This document shows, piece by piece, positions 1 through 8,109 of a stretch of 64,000 nucleotides of DNA. The notes beneath the pieces are model-generated. The model did not search any database, was not told where the DNA came from, and worked only from the letters and a program-made list of their open reading frames with translations. Source of the DNA: Paenibacillaceae bacterium. GTDB lineage: Bacteria; Bacillota; Bacilli; Paenibacillales; CANHGK01. The position numbers were made by a program, and so were the translations under genes. Within the stretch, counting starts at the first letter, position 1; each line of letters starts with the position of its first letter. The DNA is taken from positions 41,809 through 105,808 of the forward strand of contig CANHGK010000009.1 of assembly GCA_947460235.1 (NCBI GenBank), given 5' to 3'.

Positions 1-397
1 GCTTCATCATTGGACGTGAAACCGCTTTGACGCCATTAAATACACCTTTAAGATTTGTTTCGATGACCGCATCAAAATCATCCTCTTTCATACGGATCAA
101 TAAACTATCTCGTGTAATTCCAGCATTATTTACTAGAATATCTAACCGTGACCAGCGCTCAAGCACTGCACTTACCATCGTTTCAAATTCCGCAGATTTA
201 CCGACGTTTCCACGAATCAAGAATGCTTCGCCGCCTGTAGCTTCAATGGCTTCAATCACCGATTGTGCCGCCGCTTCGTTACCAGCATAATTAATGGCTA
301 CTTTCGCTCCTTCTGCCGCCAAAGCGATCGCAATTGCACGACCAATACCGCGAGATCCGCCTGTTACTAACGCAACTTTACCAACCAATCGACCCAT
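1..397 (-). CDS. fabG: 3-oxoacyl-ACP reductase FabG (3' part cut off by window edge)
   Basis: NADPH-dependent 3-ketoacyl-ACP reductase of type II fatty acid elongation. Only the N-terminal ~132 residues are in the window; the gene runs off the low-coordinate edge. Reading the minus strand from the ATG gives MGRLVGKVALVTGGSRGIG, the short-chain dehydrogenase Rossmann glycine motif, and then the NNAG motif. An SD (GGAGG) lies inside the end of fabD, and the start overlaps the fabD stop by one base (TAATG), so the two are translationally coupled in a plsX-fabH-fabD-fabG operon. The ORF track missed it because it has no stop in the window. Confidence 0.93.
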   Translation of the reverse strand, partial: MGRLVGKVALVTGGSRGIGRAIAIALAAEGAKVAINYAGNEAAAQSVIEAIEATGGEAFLIRGNVGKSAEFETMVSAVLERWSRLDILVNNAGITRDSLLIRMKEDDFDAVIETNLKGVFNGVKAVSRPMMK

Positions 398-1353
398 TAG
401 ACTGAAGCCTCCTGCCTATCAGATAACGCTTGAATCGTTTGATTAAGCGCATCTATGCTATTAATGTTGTAACATGTCACGGATTTATCTATTTTCTTAA
501 TCAATCCAGACAAAACATTGCCTGGTCCGATTTCGATAAATGTGTCAACACCGTCAGAAACCATCTGTTGTATACTATCTTCCCACAACACTGGAGAAAC
601 TACTTGCCGTTTCAACAATTCAGCAAACTCACTTGCACTCGTAACTGGTAATGCAGTTACATTTGAGACAACAGGAACGCTCGGTTGATGCCACACTAAT
701 GCTCCTAAAGAATCTGCAAGTGCATTAGCTGCAGATTGCATCATCGATGAATGAAACGGTCCACTTACTTCAAGCACAATCGCACGTTTTGCGCCAATGG
801 ATTTTACTTGATCAGCTACTGCTTGAACCGCGGCTGTTTCTCCGGAAATAACAATTTGACCAGGACAGTTTACATTTGCAAGTTCAACGCGACCAACGGA
901 ATCACTAACTTGTGCACACAATCCCGCAAGCGCTTCGCGTTCAGCGCCCAATATTGCCGCCATGCCGCCTTGTCCTGCAGGTACTGCCTGCTCCATAAGC
1001 AACCCGCGCCGACGAACCGTACGCACCGCATCAGCAAACGATATGGCACCTGCTGCTACAAGTGCTGAATATTCTCCCAAACTATGACCCGCCATGACAT
1101 CAGCGTGCACACCAGCTTGGTTTAACAAAGTCCAATACGCAACGGATGCAGTAAGCAGCGCCGGTTGTGTATTTGCGGTCTTTTTCAATTCCGCTTCTGT
1201 GCCTTCAAAGATTAGTCCACTTAAAGATTCCGCAAGCTCAGCATCAGCTTGTTCAAAAACACCTCGCGCAAGTTCTGACTGTTCATACGCATCTCGTCCC
1301 ATCCCAATCGATTGCGCACCTTGCCCCGGAAAAACAAACGCAATTTTACTCAT
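397..1353 (-). CDS. fabD: Malonyl-CoA:ACP transacylase FabD
   Basis: Transfers malonyl from CoA to acyl carrier protein, supplying the extender unit for fatty acid synthesis in the cytosol. The 318-residue protein has the N-terminal FPGQGAQ motif and the nucleophile elbow GHSLGEYSA with the catalytic serine near residue 93, plus a conserved His in the GPFHSS segment. Length is normal for the family. It sits 17 bases downstream of fabH and overlaps the fabG start, consistent with one operon. Confidence 0.95.
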   Translation of the reverse strand: MSKIAFVFPGQGAQSIGMGRDAYEQSELARGVFEQADAELAESLSGLIFEGTEAELKKTANTQPALLTASVAYWTLLNQAGVHADVMAGHSLGEYSALVAAGAISFADAVRTVRRRGLLMEQAVPAGQGGMAAILGAEREALAGLCAQVSDSVGRVELANVNCPGQIVISGETAAVQAVADQVKSIGAKRAIVLEVSGPFHSSMMQSAANALADSLGALVWHQPSVPVVSNVTALPVTSASEFAELLKRQVVSPVLWEDSIQQMVSDGVDTFIEIGPGNVLSGLIKKIDKSVTCYNINSIDALNQTIQALSDRQEASV

Positions 1354-1370
1354 AAGTTATAACGCTCCTT

Positions 1371-2357
1371 TTACCAAGTCAAAACACAAGCTGCCCACGT
1401 TAATCCGCCGCCAAATCCAACAAGTACAATTTGATCACCTGATTTAACTCTACCTTGCTCTACCGCTTCTGCGAGCGCAATCGGAATTGTCGCTGCGGAT
1501 GTGTTTCCATAACGGTCTAGATTGATCATCACTTTATCTTTTGACAATTCGAGGCGTTCCATCGCCGCTTCGATAATCCGTATATTCGCTTGATGTGGAA
1601 TAAATAAATCAATATCTGCCTTGCTGAGACCCGCTTTTGCAATTGCCTCTTCAGCAGCATTTCCCATAATCCGAACCGCAAACTTAAACACTTCTTTACC
1701 ATTTTGATAGATAAATTGTTTGCGATCATTAATATTTTCGAGCGTTAAAGGATCACGGGTTCCGCCATTAGCAACTTGCAACAGCTTACCGCCGTTACCG
1801 TCCGCTCCCATGACAAAAGACTTAATTCCCTTACCTTGTTCAACGGGACCTAAAACAGCTGCTCCAGCGCCATCACCAAACAAAATGCATGTGTTACGAT
1901 CTGTGTAGTCTGTGATTCTAGATAATGTTTCAGCGCCAACAACCAATACATGCTTATACTGGCCGGTCGCGATATACCCATAGGCGCTTGATAATGCATA
2001 AACAAAACCTGAACAAGCCGCTTCTAGATCAAAAGCGGCAGCTTTCGTAGCTCCCAGCCGAGCTTGTACAAGACAAGCAGTAGAAGGAAATACATGGTCT
2101 GGAGATAACGTTGCAACAATAATTAAGTCAATGTCTGCAGCAGTTAACCCTGCCATTTCCATTGCTTTTAATGATGCTTCATATGCCAAATCCGAGGTTG
2201 CCTGTTCAGGTGCTGCAATCCGTCGTTCTCGGATTCCAGTACGCGAAACGATCCACTCGTCATTCGTATCGATCATTTTTTCTAGTTCTGCGTTCGTTAA
2301 TATTTTTTCAGGTACGTATTTACCAGTACCCAAAATCCCAACGGGAATTAATTGCAT
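1371..2357 (-). CDS. fabH: Beta-ketoacyl-ACP synthase III FabH
   Basis: Condenses an acyl-CoA primer with malonyl-ACP to start fatty acid chains. The 328 residues include the catalytic Cys in AACSGF, the His in PHQANIRI and the Asn in GNTSAATIPIAL, the complete Cys-His-Asn triad. The ATG follows GAGGGAGG inside the plsX 3' end, and plsX and fabH overlap by 10 bases. In Bacillales this enzyme usually prefers branched primers, but substrate preference cannot be read here. Confidence 0.95.
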   Translation of the reverse strand: MQLIPVGILGTGKYVPEKILTNAELEKMIDTNDEWIVSRTGIRERRIAAPEQATSDLAYEASLKAMEMAGLTAADIDLIIVATLSPDHVFPSTACLVQARLGATKAAAFDLEAACSGFVYALSSAYGYIATGQYKHVLVVGAETLSRITDYTDRNTCILFGDGAGAAVLGPVEQGKGIKSFVMGADGNGGKLLQVANGGTRDPLTLENINDRKQFIYQNGKEVFKFAVRIMGNAAEEAIAKAGLSKADIDLFIPHQANIRIIEAAMERLELSKDKVMINLDRYGNTSAATIPIALAEAVEQGRVKSGDQIVLVGFGGGLTWAACVLTW

Positions 2358-3355
2358 ACATTGCCTCCCTCTATGCGGACGATTTGATCGGTAATTGAAT
2401 CAATTAACCGATGTTGAACAGCTTTTCTTGCCTGTCCAATCGTCTTATGGATCATTCTAGCATTGGAGGAACCATGACTTTTAATACATACGCCATTGAC
2501 TCCAAGCAGTAATGCTCCTTCATGTTCTGTGTAGTCAAACGCTTTCTTAAATTTCCGAAACGAATTCTTGAGAAGTAATGCACCTAACTTACTAAACCAA
2601 TTGCTTGTTAACTCTCGCTTCAACACAGACATCGCCGCAACGACGGCGCCTTCCATGGACTTAAGTAAAATATTACCTGCAAATCCATCGCATACTACAA
2701 CATCACAACCGCCATTTAGAAGATCGCGCGCTTCTACATTACCAATAAAAGAAAGTGATGAATTTTCGAGCAATTCATAGGTTGCCTTCGTTAATTCATT
2801 TCCCTTTTTCTTTTCAGAACCGACATTTAATAACCCAACGCGTGCAACTTCCCCGCTGTGGATAATTTGCTGATATAAAGCCCCCATGATGCCATATTGA
2901 AGTAAATGTTGCGGAGAAGCATCCATATTCGCGCCCAAATCAAGCACAAGCACGCCACGTCCATCAAGCGTTGGCATCGTTGAAGCAAGACCTGGCCGTT
3001 CAATACCATCAATTCTCCCTACAACCAGTAATCCGACTGTCATTAGTGCACCAGTATTTCCTGCAGAAATCATTGCATCAACCTGTTTGTTTTTCAACAA
3101 ATCTCCAGCCAATACCATCGAAGCTTGTTTTTTGCGACGCACAGCCCGCACTGGTTCTTCTGTTGCGTCAATCCGTTCTTCGGTATGTATAATTTCTAAA
3201 CGGGGATGGGACTCCTTCAGGTGCAGACGAATTTGTTGTTCGTCACCGATCAGAACCAAATGGACATCATCCCACTGATTCAAAGAAGCAATTGCTCCCT
3301 CGACGACAACACGTGGTGCATCATCGCCGCCCATCGCATCCAATGCAATTCGCAT
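2348..3355 (-). CDS. plsX: Phosphate acyltransferase PlsX
   Basis: Makes acyl-phosphate from acyl-ACP; PlsY (also in this window) then uses it to acylate glycerol-3-phosphate. The protein starts MRIALDAMGGDDAP, typical of PlsX, and is 335 residues. The ORF track begins seven codons upstream, but GAAGGGGG lies just before the internal ATG at 3355, so I use that start. It is the first gene of the plsX-fabH-fabD-fabG operon. The regulator gene fapR, often found directly upstream, is absent here; a divergent kinase gene occupies the place. Confidence 0.93.
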   Translation of the reverse strand: MRIALDAMGGDDAPRVVVEGAIASLNQWDDVHLVLIGDEQQIRLHLKESHPRLEIIHTEERIDATEEPVRAVRRKKQASMVLAGDLLKNKQVDAMISAGNTGALMTVGLLVVGRIDGIERPGLASTMPTLDGRGVLVLDLGANMDASPQHLLQYGIMGALYQQIIHSGEVARVGLLNVGSEKKKGNELTKATYELLENSSLSFIGNVEARDLLNGGCDVVVCDGFAGNILLKSMEGAVVAAMSVLKRELTSNWFSKLGALLLKNSFRKFKKAFDYTEHEGALLLGVNGVCIKSHGSSNARMIHKTIGQARKAVQHRLIDSITDQIVRIEGGNVCN

Positions 3356-3512
3356 CTTCGTTCCCCCTTCTATCAAACAACGTAAATTATAATGTTTAGA
3401 TGACAGAAAGAAAAGACTTGACTAAAAATAATCAAAGGATTTTGTATATTAAATGTCGAACCTTTTTGTAATATAATGAATAATTAACTCAATTGATCAA
3501 GGAGGTACCGTC
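3356..3512. promoter_or_regulatory. Divergent intergenic region between plsX and the hybrid kinase gene
   Basis: An AT-rich 157-base gap with TATAAT-type -10 boxes facing both ways: one at 3386-3391 reading toward plsX (minus) and one at 3472-3477 reading toward the kinase gene (plus). No good -35 box accompanies either. I looked for a FapR-type palindrome (TTAGTACC...) and did not see one. The kinase gene has a strong AAGGAGGT before a TTG start. Confidence 0.4.
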
Positions 3513-5420
3513 TTGAACAACGCCGATCAATCTAATGTATCGTTAGAAAAAAACAAATTAATCACAAAAAAATGCGTTTGGCTTGTCGATGACGAACCAA
3601 TGAATGCTCAAGTATTCTCCACATTTTTGTTGCATGGGGGATATCAAATAAAAACATTTCACTCCGGTAAAGAAGTCATGGAAGAATTGTCACATCCTGA
3701 AACATTGCCTGATCTGCTTGTCGTGGATGTGATGATGCCGCAAATGTCAGGAATTGAATTAACCCGTTTGGTTCGAAACATTTATTCACGCCAAGAGCTA
3801 CCAATTGTCTTTTTAACTGCTAATGAACGCCTTGACGACATTATTGAAGGGTTAGAGGCAGGTGGCAATGATTATCTAGTTAAGCCTATTACGCGCGCGG
3901 AGTTACTAGCTCGAATTCGTGTACATTTGCATTTAGCAGATCGAAACAATATTCTCGAAGATGAAAAAAATCGCCGTACGCAACATATGAGATTTTTACT
4001 TGATTATGTATCTCAAGGATTATTGACCGTAAACTCAACATTTAAGGTTGATCCTGAGTGCAGTGCGTCATGTTATCGTTTACTTGGAGGATCTCCTGTC
4101 GGCCAAAATATTACTGCCGTTTTGTCCAACAATGACCCCATCCAAATGGAATGGATGGAACCACTCGTTGCAAATTTGTTTTTAATGAATGATTTGTCTC
4201 AATTTAATTTATATGCTTCTCTTCTCCCGCTAGAAATCGAACGTAACGGTAGAATATTAAAAATAAGCGTACAAGCTATTCCAGACCGTTTCGGAAAACT
4301 TGATCGATTACTTTTTGTATTTAATGACTTTACCGATCAACGAAATTTAGAAGATCAACTCGAAGAAGAGCAACAATTATTGAAAATGATCGTAAGCGTA
4401 CTTTCGCGCGCTCGTGATTATTCCGAATTAGTGAATGATTATCAGCGGTTTGTACAAATTGAACTACCGTCTTTACTTACCATCGATACTGAAGGAGAAT
4501 CAATTGACTCGGTACTTGCGCGAAGTGTACATACGTTCAAAGCAAGTTTTCAGCAATTGAATTCCTATGTACTTGCACCTCACTTACATCAGCTTGAAAG
4601 TTCAATCAAAAAAATGTCAAATGAATCGTGGTTAGCATGGCACGATCGGGTGTGCGGTTTTGATTGGTTAGGGCCGTTCGTTGATGAACAAAATCGTATG
4701 TTCCGCGCGCTTCCAACACATCATTGGAATGTTCATAAAGATGCGATCCCTGTTAATAGAGAAACACTATTGCAGCTTAAACAATACATTCTAGATTATT
4801 TGCCGGGTAACCAGGCACTTGAATTAGTGCGTGAAGTTGAAAAACTTTATCATCAACCATTTTACAAAGTATTTGAGGGATTAACGAATACGGCTGAACA
4901 ACAAGCAAAACGACTAAATAAAAAAGTGTCCGATATTGATATCGTTGGTGGTGAATGGATCATTGACGTTGAATCTTGGCGCGATTGGGGGAAATCCCTT
5001 ATTCATGTTGTTCGAAACCAAATGGATCACGGCATTGAACTTCCAGAAGATCGCACCAAAGCAAGCAAACCTGAACTTGGACACCTCACCATTAACATCG
5101 AACAAACGGAATCAGCCATTATCGTTGATATGAGCGACGATGGTGCCGGTATAGATTATGAAAAGTTACGCAAAAAAATTCTTGATAAAGCACTGTTAAC
5201 GTCCGATCGGATTGCGGAATTACCGAATGATGCACTTCACCCATTTTTGTTTATGGATAACTTCACGACAAAAGAGCAAGTTTCTGAATGGTCAGGACGT
5301 GGTGTCGGTCTCTCAAAAGTACTAGAAGAAACCGAACATCTTGGCGGAACGATCGATATCATCTCACAAAAAGGAAAAGGCACCATTTTCCGCTTTCGAT
5401 TCGCCTTAAATGCAATTTAA
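3513..5420 (+). CDS. Hybrid signalling protein: receiver, PAS-like sensor, HPt and CheA-type ATPase domains
   Basis: The only plus-strand gene in the window. Residues ~20-140 are a response-regulator receiver: DDE near 26-28, phospho-acceptor Asp72 in LLVVDVMMP, Thr102, Lys124. Residues ~155-280 look like a degenerate PAS-type sensor, followed by a short coiled coil (DQLEEEQQ). An HPt-like helix carries a candidate phospho-histidine at His340 (SVHTFKAS). The C-terminal ~480-635 is a CheA-type HATPase: N box HVVRNQMDHGIE, G1 DDGAGID, G2 SGRGVGL. There is no transmembrane segment, no DHp/HisKA box and no CheW-like domain. Start is TTG behind AAGGAGGT. It is flanked by a divergent plsX and a convergent rpmF, so it is monocistronic. 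Input and output partners are unknown; a role in chemotaxis is not supported by its neighbours. Confidence 0.85.
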   Translation: MNNADQSNVSLEKNKLITKKCVWLVDDEPMNAQVFSTFLLHGGYQIKTFHSGKEVMEELSHPETLPDLLVVDVMMPQMSGIELTRLVRNIYSRQELPIVFLTANERLDDIIEGLEAGGNDYLVKPITRAELLARIRVHLHLADRNNILEDEKNRRTQHMRFLLDYVSQGLLTVNSTFKVDPECSASCYRLLGGSPVGQNITAVLSNNDPIQMEWMEPLVANLFLMNDLSQFNLYASLLPLEIERNGRILKISVQAIPDRFGKLDRLLFVFNDFTDQRNLEDQLEEEQQLLKMIVSVLSRARDYSELVNDYQRFVQIELPSLLTIDTEGESIDSVLARSVHTFKASFQQLNSYVLAPHLHQLESSIKKMSNESWLAWHDRVCGFDWLGPFVDEQNRMFRALPTHHWNVHKDAIPVNRETLLQLKQYILDYLPGNQALELVREVEKLYHQPFYKVFEGLTNTAEQQAKRLNKKVSDIDIVGGEWIIDVESWRDWGKSLIHVVRNQMDHGIELPEDRTKASKPELGHLTINIEQTESAIIVDMSDDGAGIDYEKLRKKILDKALLTSDRIAELPNDALHPFLFMDNFTTKEQVSEWSGRGVGLSKVLEETEHLGGTIDIISQKGKGTIFRFRFALNAI

Positions 5421-5433
5421 TTCAGTTCATCTC

Positions 5434-5480
5434 GGACAACACGGTCGCGCAGTGCGCGCGGGTGTTGTCCTTCTTTTTTC
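5434..5480 (+). terminator. Rho-independent terminator of the hybrid kinase gene
   Basis: GGACAACAC pairs perfectly with GTGTTGTCC around a GC-rich apical region, followed by a T-rich tail (TTCTTTTTTC). It lies 13 bases after the kinase stop. Confidence 0.85.
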
Positions 5481-5484
5481 TAAC

Positions 5485-5521
5485 AAAAAAAAGACATCCC
5501 CCTATTTCTAAGGGACATGTC
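5485..5521 (-). terminator. Rho-independent terminator after rpmF
   Basis: On the minus strand GACATGTCCCT...AGGGGGATGTC forms a stem followed by eight T residues. It closes the yceD-rpmF unit and faces the kinase terminator back to back. Confidence 0.85.
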
Positions 5522-5538
5522 TCCATATTTGTTGAATA

Positions 5539-5715
5539 CTAGTCTTGCTTTACTACTTCTACACCTTTGTATGATCCGCATGAAGCACATACGTGGTGGC
5601 TCTTTTTCATTTCTCCGCACTGTGGGCATTTAACCATGCCTGGAACAGTCAAACGGAAATGGTTACGACGCGTGTCACGGCGTGTTTTGGATGTTCTACG
5701 TTGTGGTACAGCCAT
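5539..5715 (-). CDS. rpmF: 50S ribosomal protein L32
   Basis: Not in the ORF track because it is only 58 residues. Translation from the ATG at 5715 gives [20 protein letters not shown], the classic L32 N-terminus, and the C-terminal half carries two Cys pairs (CPQC and CASC), a zinc-binding form. GAGGTGC is a good SD upstream. It follows the DUF177 gene yceD by 15 bases, the common bacterial pair, and ends in its own terminator. Confidence 0.96.
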   Translation of the reverse strand: MAVPQRRTSKTRRDTRRNHFRLTVPGMVKCPQCGEMKKSHHVCASCGSYKGVEVVKQD

Positions 5716-5730
5716 TTTATTGCACCTCCC

Positions 5731-6252
5731 TCATGATTGATCTTCCGGATGTTGGTCTATCCAATCCGCAAGGCCCATTAGGCGCGGATCGATCCGGGTG
5801 TTGGAACAGCGACAGCGACTCAGATTGCGGTTGCTGCCGCACTCCGAACAAAGACCTAAACAGTCAGGCTTACAGATCGGAATAAATGGCAACGCCAGCA
5901 AAAAGCTCTCTTCAAGCCATGGAGTCAAATCAATTTGATCTTCCTTCACAGCATTCACATGGTCCAAGTCATCGTCCGGTTCATTCACTGCTTGAAAAAA
6001 AGATTCATCAAACGGAATGTCGTACGATTCAGAAAACGACTCAAGACATCTCGAGCACGTATAGGACACTTCATTCGTCAAAGATCCTCTCACCACAACC
6101 ATGCCCGCTTCCGGCCATAGCTTCAGTTTCGCAACGATTGGTGTACTCGAAAGTACAGCCTTATTGTTTGCAAAAAGTGGTGAAGATTCAACTGAGGTCT
6201 CGACTTCCACCGGCTCCACGCGATGCATGATATCCAGAAAGTGAAAACGCAT
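5731..6252 (-). CDS. yceD: YceD-family DUF177 protein
   Basis: DUF177 proteins are almost always encoded next to rpmF, and the family is implicated in 23S rRNA accumulation. The protein has the family Cys motif YTCSRCLE near residue 66 and a C-terminal Cys cluster (CKPDCLGLCSECG) that may bind metal. The ORF-track start lies within the sequence that acts as SD (GAGGTGA), so the ATG at 6252 (MRFHFLD) is preferred, giving 173 residues. A consensus promoter lies just upstream. Confidence 0.85.
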   Translation of the reverse strand: MRFHFLDIMHRVEPVEVETSVESSPLFANNKAVLSSTPIVAKLKLWPEAGMVVVRGSLTNEVSYTCSRCLESFSESYDIPFDESFFQAVNEPDDDLDHVNAVKEDQIDLTPWLEESFLLALPFIPICKPDCLGLCSECGSNRNLSRCRCSNTRIDPRLMGLADWIDQHPEDQS

Positions 6253-6278
6253 AAGATTCACCTCAGACAAACAAATGT

Positions 6279-6308
6279 ATTATATCGATTGAAAGTATGC
6301 ATTGTCAA
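6279..6308 (-). promoter_or_regulatory. SigA-type promoter of yceD-rpmF
   Basis: On the minus strand TTGACA, an 18-base spacer, then TATAAT: both boxes match consensus. It lies about 27 bases upstream of the chosen yceD start codon. Confidence 0.8.
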
Positions 6309-6325
6309 TGCAAAACAAACGATCT

Positions 6326-6360
6326 TCGATAAAAAACACTCCCTCATGACAAGGGAGTGT
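6326..6360 (-). terminator. Rho-independent terminator after yqeY
   Basis: A 9-bp perfect stem ACACTCCCT/AGGGAGTGT with a 7-base loop is followed on the minus strand by a T run. It ends the rpsU-yqeY transcript. Confidence 0.85.
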
Positions 6361-6397
6361 CTCTTTCAGGCTCATCCCTAAAACCGGCGGCTTCCGC

Positions 6398-6850
6398 TCA
6401 CCCTAGTGAGGCCAGTTCGCTTTGTACTAATTGGTTGACAAGTTTGCCATCCGCACGCCCTTTGACTTGCGGTAGTACAGCACTCATCACTTTTCCCATG
6501 TCCGCTTTGGTAGCAGCGCCAACTTGTTGAATCGCAGCTTGTACGACTGAACGAATTTCATCTTCACTGAGTTGTTGAGGCATATAACCTGCCAACACTT
6601 CAAGTTCTAATTTCAATTGATCAGATAAGTCAGTACGTTCTGCTTTATCAAATTCGACCATTGCATCTTTGCGTTGTTTGATTTCGCGTTGAACGATATC
6701 TTGCACTTCACCTTCTTCAAGAGGGCGACGAAGATCGATCTCCACATTTTTTACTGATGCGCGCACCATCCGAATCACTGAAAGGCGAAATTTGTCCTGA
6801 GACTTCATTGCCACTTTCATATCATCGTTTAATTGCTCCAATAAACCCAT
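6398..6850 (-). CDS. yqeY: GatB/YqeY domain protein
   Basis: The 150-residue YqeY family resembles the tRNA-binding tail domain of GatB. The start MGLLEQLNDDMKVAMKSQDK and the LPQVKGRADGKLVNQLV tail are typical. It sits 10 bases after rpsU, the standard Bacillales pair, and shares the rpsU promoter. Its role is not established; tRNA-related function is inferred from the GatB homology. Confidence 0.9.
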   Translation of the reverse strand: MGLLEQLNDDMKVAMKSQDKFRLSVIRMVRASVKNVEIDLRRPLEEGEVQDIVQREIKQRKDAMVEFDKAERTDLSDQLKLELEVLAGYMPQQLSEDEIRSVVQAAIQQVGAATKADMGKVMSAVLPQVKGRADGKLVNQLVQSELASLG

Positions 6851-6859
6851 AGCAACCTC

Positions 6860-7033
6860 CTAGAATTTACGCTTGCGGGCTGCCTCCGATTTTTTCTTCC
6901 GTTTCACACTCGGCTTTTCGTAGTGTTTGCGTTTTTTGACTTCCGCCAACACCCCATCCTTGGCAATCGAGCGCTTAAACCGGCGGAGAGCTGCATCTAT
7001 GGTTTCATTTTTACGTACGCGAGTTTCAGACAT
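6860..7033 (-). CDS. rpsU: 30S ribosomal protein S21
   Basis: A 57-residue basic protein beginning [20 protein letters not shown] with a [14 protein letters not shown] tail, characteristic of S21. The ORF track starts ten codons early; the internal ATG at 7033 has the strong SD GGAGGGAGGG just upstream and the family's usual length. It is the first gene of an rpsU-yqeY operon. Confidence 0.95.
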   Translation of the reverse strand: MSETRVRKNETIDAALRRFKRSIAKDGVLAEVKKRKHYEKPSVKRKKKSEAARKRKF

Positions 7034-7091
7034 TGTTATCCCTCCCTCCGCGAATCCGATCACAACGATAGCTTCTAAACCATCAAACTAG

Positions 7092-7121
7092 ATTATAGCG
7101 AACTCTATATGTGTAAGTCAA
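7092..7121 (-). promoter_or_regulatory. SigA-type promoter of rpsU-yqeY
   Basis: TTGACT, an 18-base spacer, then a perfect TATAAT on the minus strand. The -35 abuts the stop of the upstream HIT gene. No terminator separates the two, so read-through from rex-HIT is also possible. Confidence 0.8.
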
Positions 7122-7123
7122 TG

Positions 7124-7468
7124 CTAATTTGGAACTAATCCCCCAAGAGTTTGACCACCCAACAAATGGATATGGTAGTGAAAGACAACTTGCCCTGCAT
7201 CAGCACCGCAATTGTTGATTAAACGGTAACCGGACTCGGTTACGCCCGTTATTTTTGCTACCTCTTTAGCTGCAAGCATCAATTCACCAAGTAATGCAAC
7301 ATCGACTGTATCCCACTCGTTATGCGAAGCAATGTGTTTTTTGGGAATGATCAAAGTATGCACTTCCGCTGCAGGTTGAATGTCATGAAATGCAAGTACA
7401 TGCTCATTTTCATATACTTTCTTACTTGGAATAATTCCTTGTGCGATTTTGCAAAAAATACAATCCAC
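7124..7468 (-). CDS. Histidine triad (HIT) nucleotide-binding protein
   Basis: A 114-residue HIT hydrolase of the HINT branch, acting on nucleoside phosphoramidates or related adenylates. It shows the N-terminal CIFCKIAQG, which may help bind zinc, and the active-site triad HYHIHLL near the C-terminus. The start is GTG with AGAGGGA upstream. It follows rex by two bases, so it is probably co-transcribed with dinG and rex. Confidence 0.9.
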   Translation of the reverse strand: MDCIFCKIAQGIIPSKKVYENEHVLAFHDIQPAAEVHTLIIPKKHIASHNEWDTVDVALLGELMLAAKEVAKITGVTESGYRLINNCGADAGQVVFHYHIHLLGGQTLGGLVPN

Positions 7469-7470
7469 GA

Positions 7471-8109
7471 TTATCCCTCTTTCTCTGCTTCGCTAATATA
7501 AAATGCCAAACTTTGTAATTCCGTTGTAAAATCTGCATAATGCACACGAATCGCAGATGGTACCCGCAAAATCGATGGTGCAAAATTCAAAATTCCTTTT
7601 ACTCCAGCATCGACCAAATGATTCGCAACATTTTGCGCTTCACCTGCAGGCACAGCAATAATCCCAATTTGAACATTATCGCGCGTAACAATTTCTTTAA
7701 GCATATCCATCGGCATCACTTCAAGCTGATTAATATTTTGTCCAACTTTATCTGGCATGACATCGAATAATGCACAAATATTCATTTGCTCTTGAAAGTA
7801 CATATTGTAATTACAAAGTGCACGCCCCAGATTTCCTGCTCCAATCAATACAATCGGCATTCTGCGATGTAGATTCAAGATATGCCGAATATTTTGAATC
7901 AAAAAAGGCACATCGTATCCAATCCCCTTTTTTCCGAATTCACCAAAGCAAGCAAGATCTTTACGGATTTGGGCAGGATTTAAATTCAACCGTAGACCGA
8001 GGTCTTGAGACGAAACGGTTAACACATTTTTACTTTCGAGATCGGCCAAAAAACGTAAATATATCGGTAGGCGTTTGACAACTACTTCTGAGATATTTGG
8101 GGTTTTCAC
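7471..8109 (-). CDS. rex: Redox-sensing transcriptional repressor Rex
   Basis: Rex senses the NADH/NAD+ ratio and represses fermentative and respiratory genes when NADH is low. The N-terminal ~80 residues are a winged helix; a Rossmann domain follows with GAGNLGRAL near residue 92. The ORF track starts early; I choose GTG at 8109, which overlaps the dinG stop as GTGA and has AAGGGGGCG upstream, giving 212 residues, the usual length. A Rex-operator-like palindrome lies upstream of panB at the head of the same gene cluster, which suggests autoregulation. Confidence 0.93.
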   Translation of the reverse strand: MKTPNISEVVVKRLPIYLRFLADLESKNVLTVSSQDLGLRLNLNPAQIRKDLACFGEFGKKGIGYDVPFLIQNIRHILNLHRRMPIVLIGAGNLGRALCNYNMYFQEQMNICALFDVMPDKVGQNINQLEVMPMDMLKEIVTRDNVQIGIIAVPAGEAQNVANHLVDAGVKGILNFAPSILRVPSAIRVHYADFTTELQSLAFYISEAEKEG

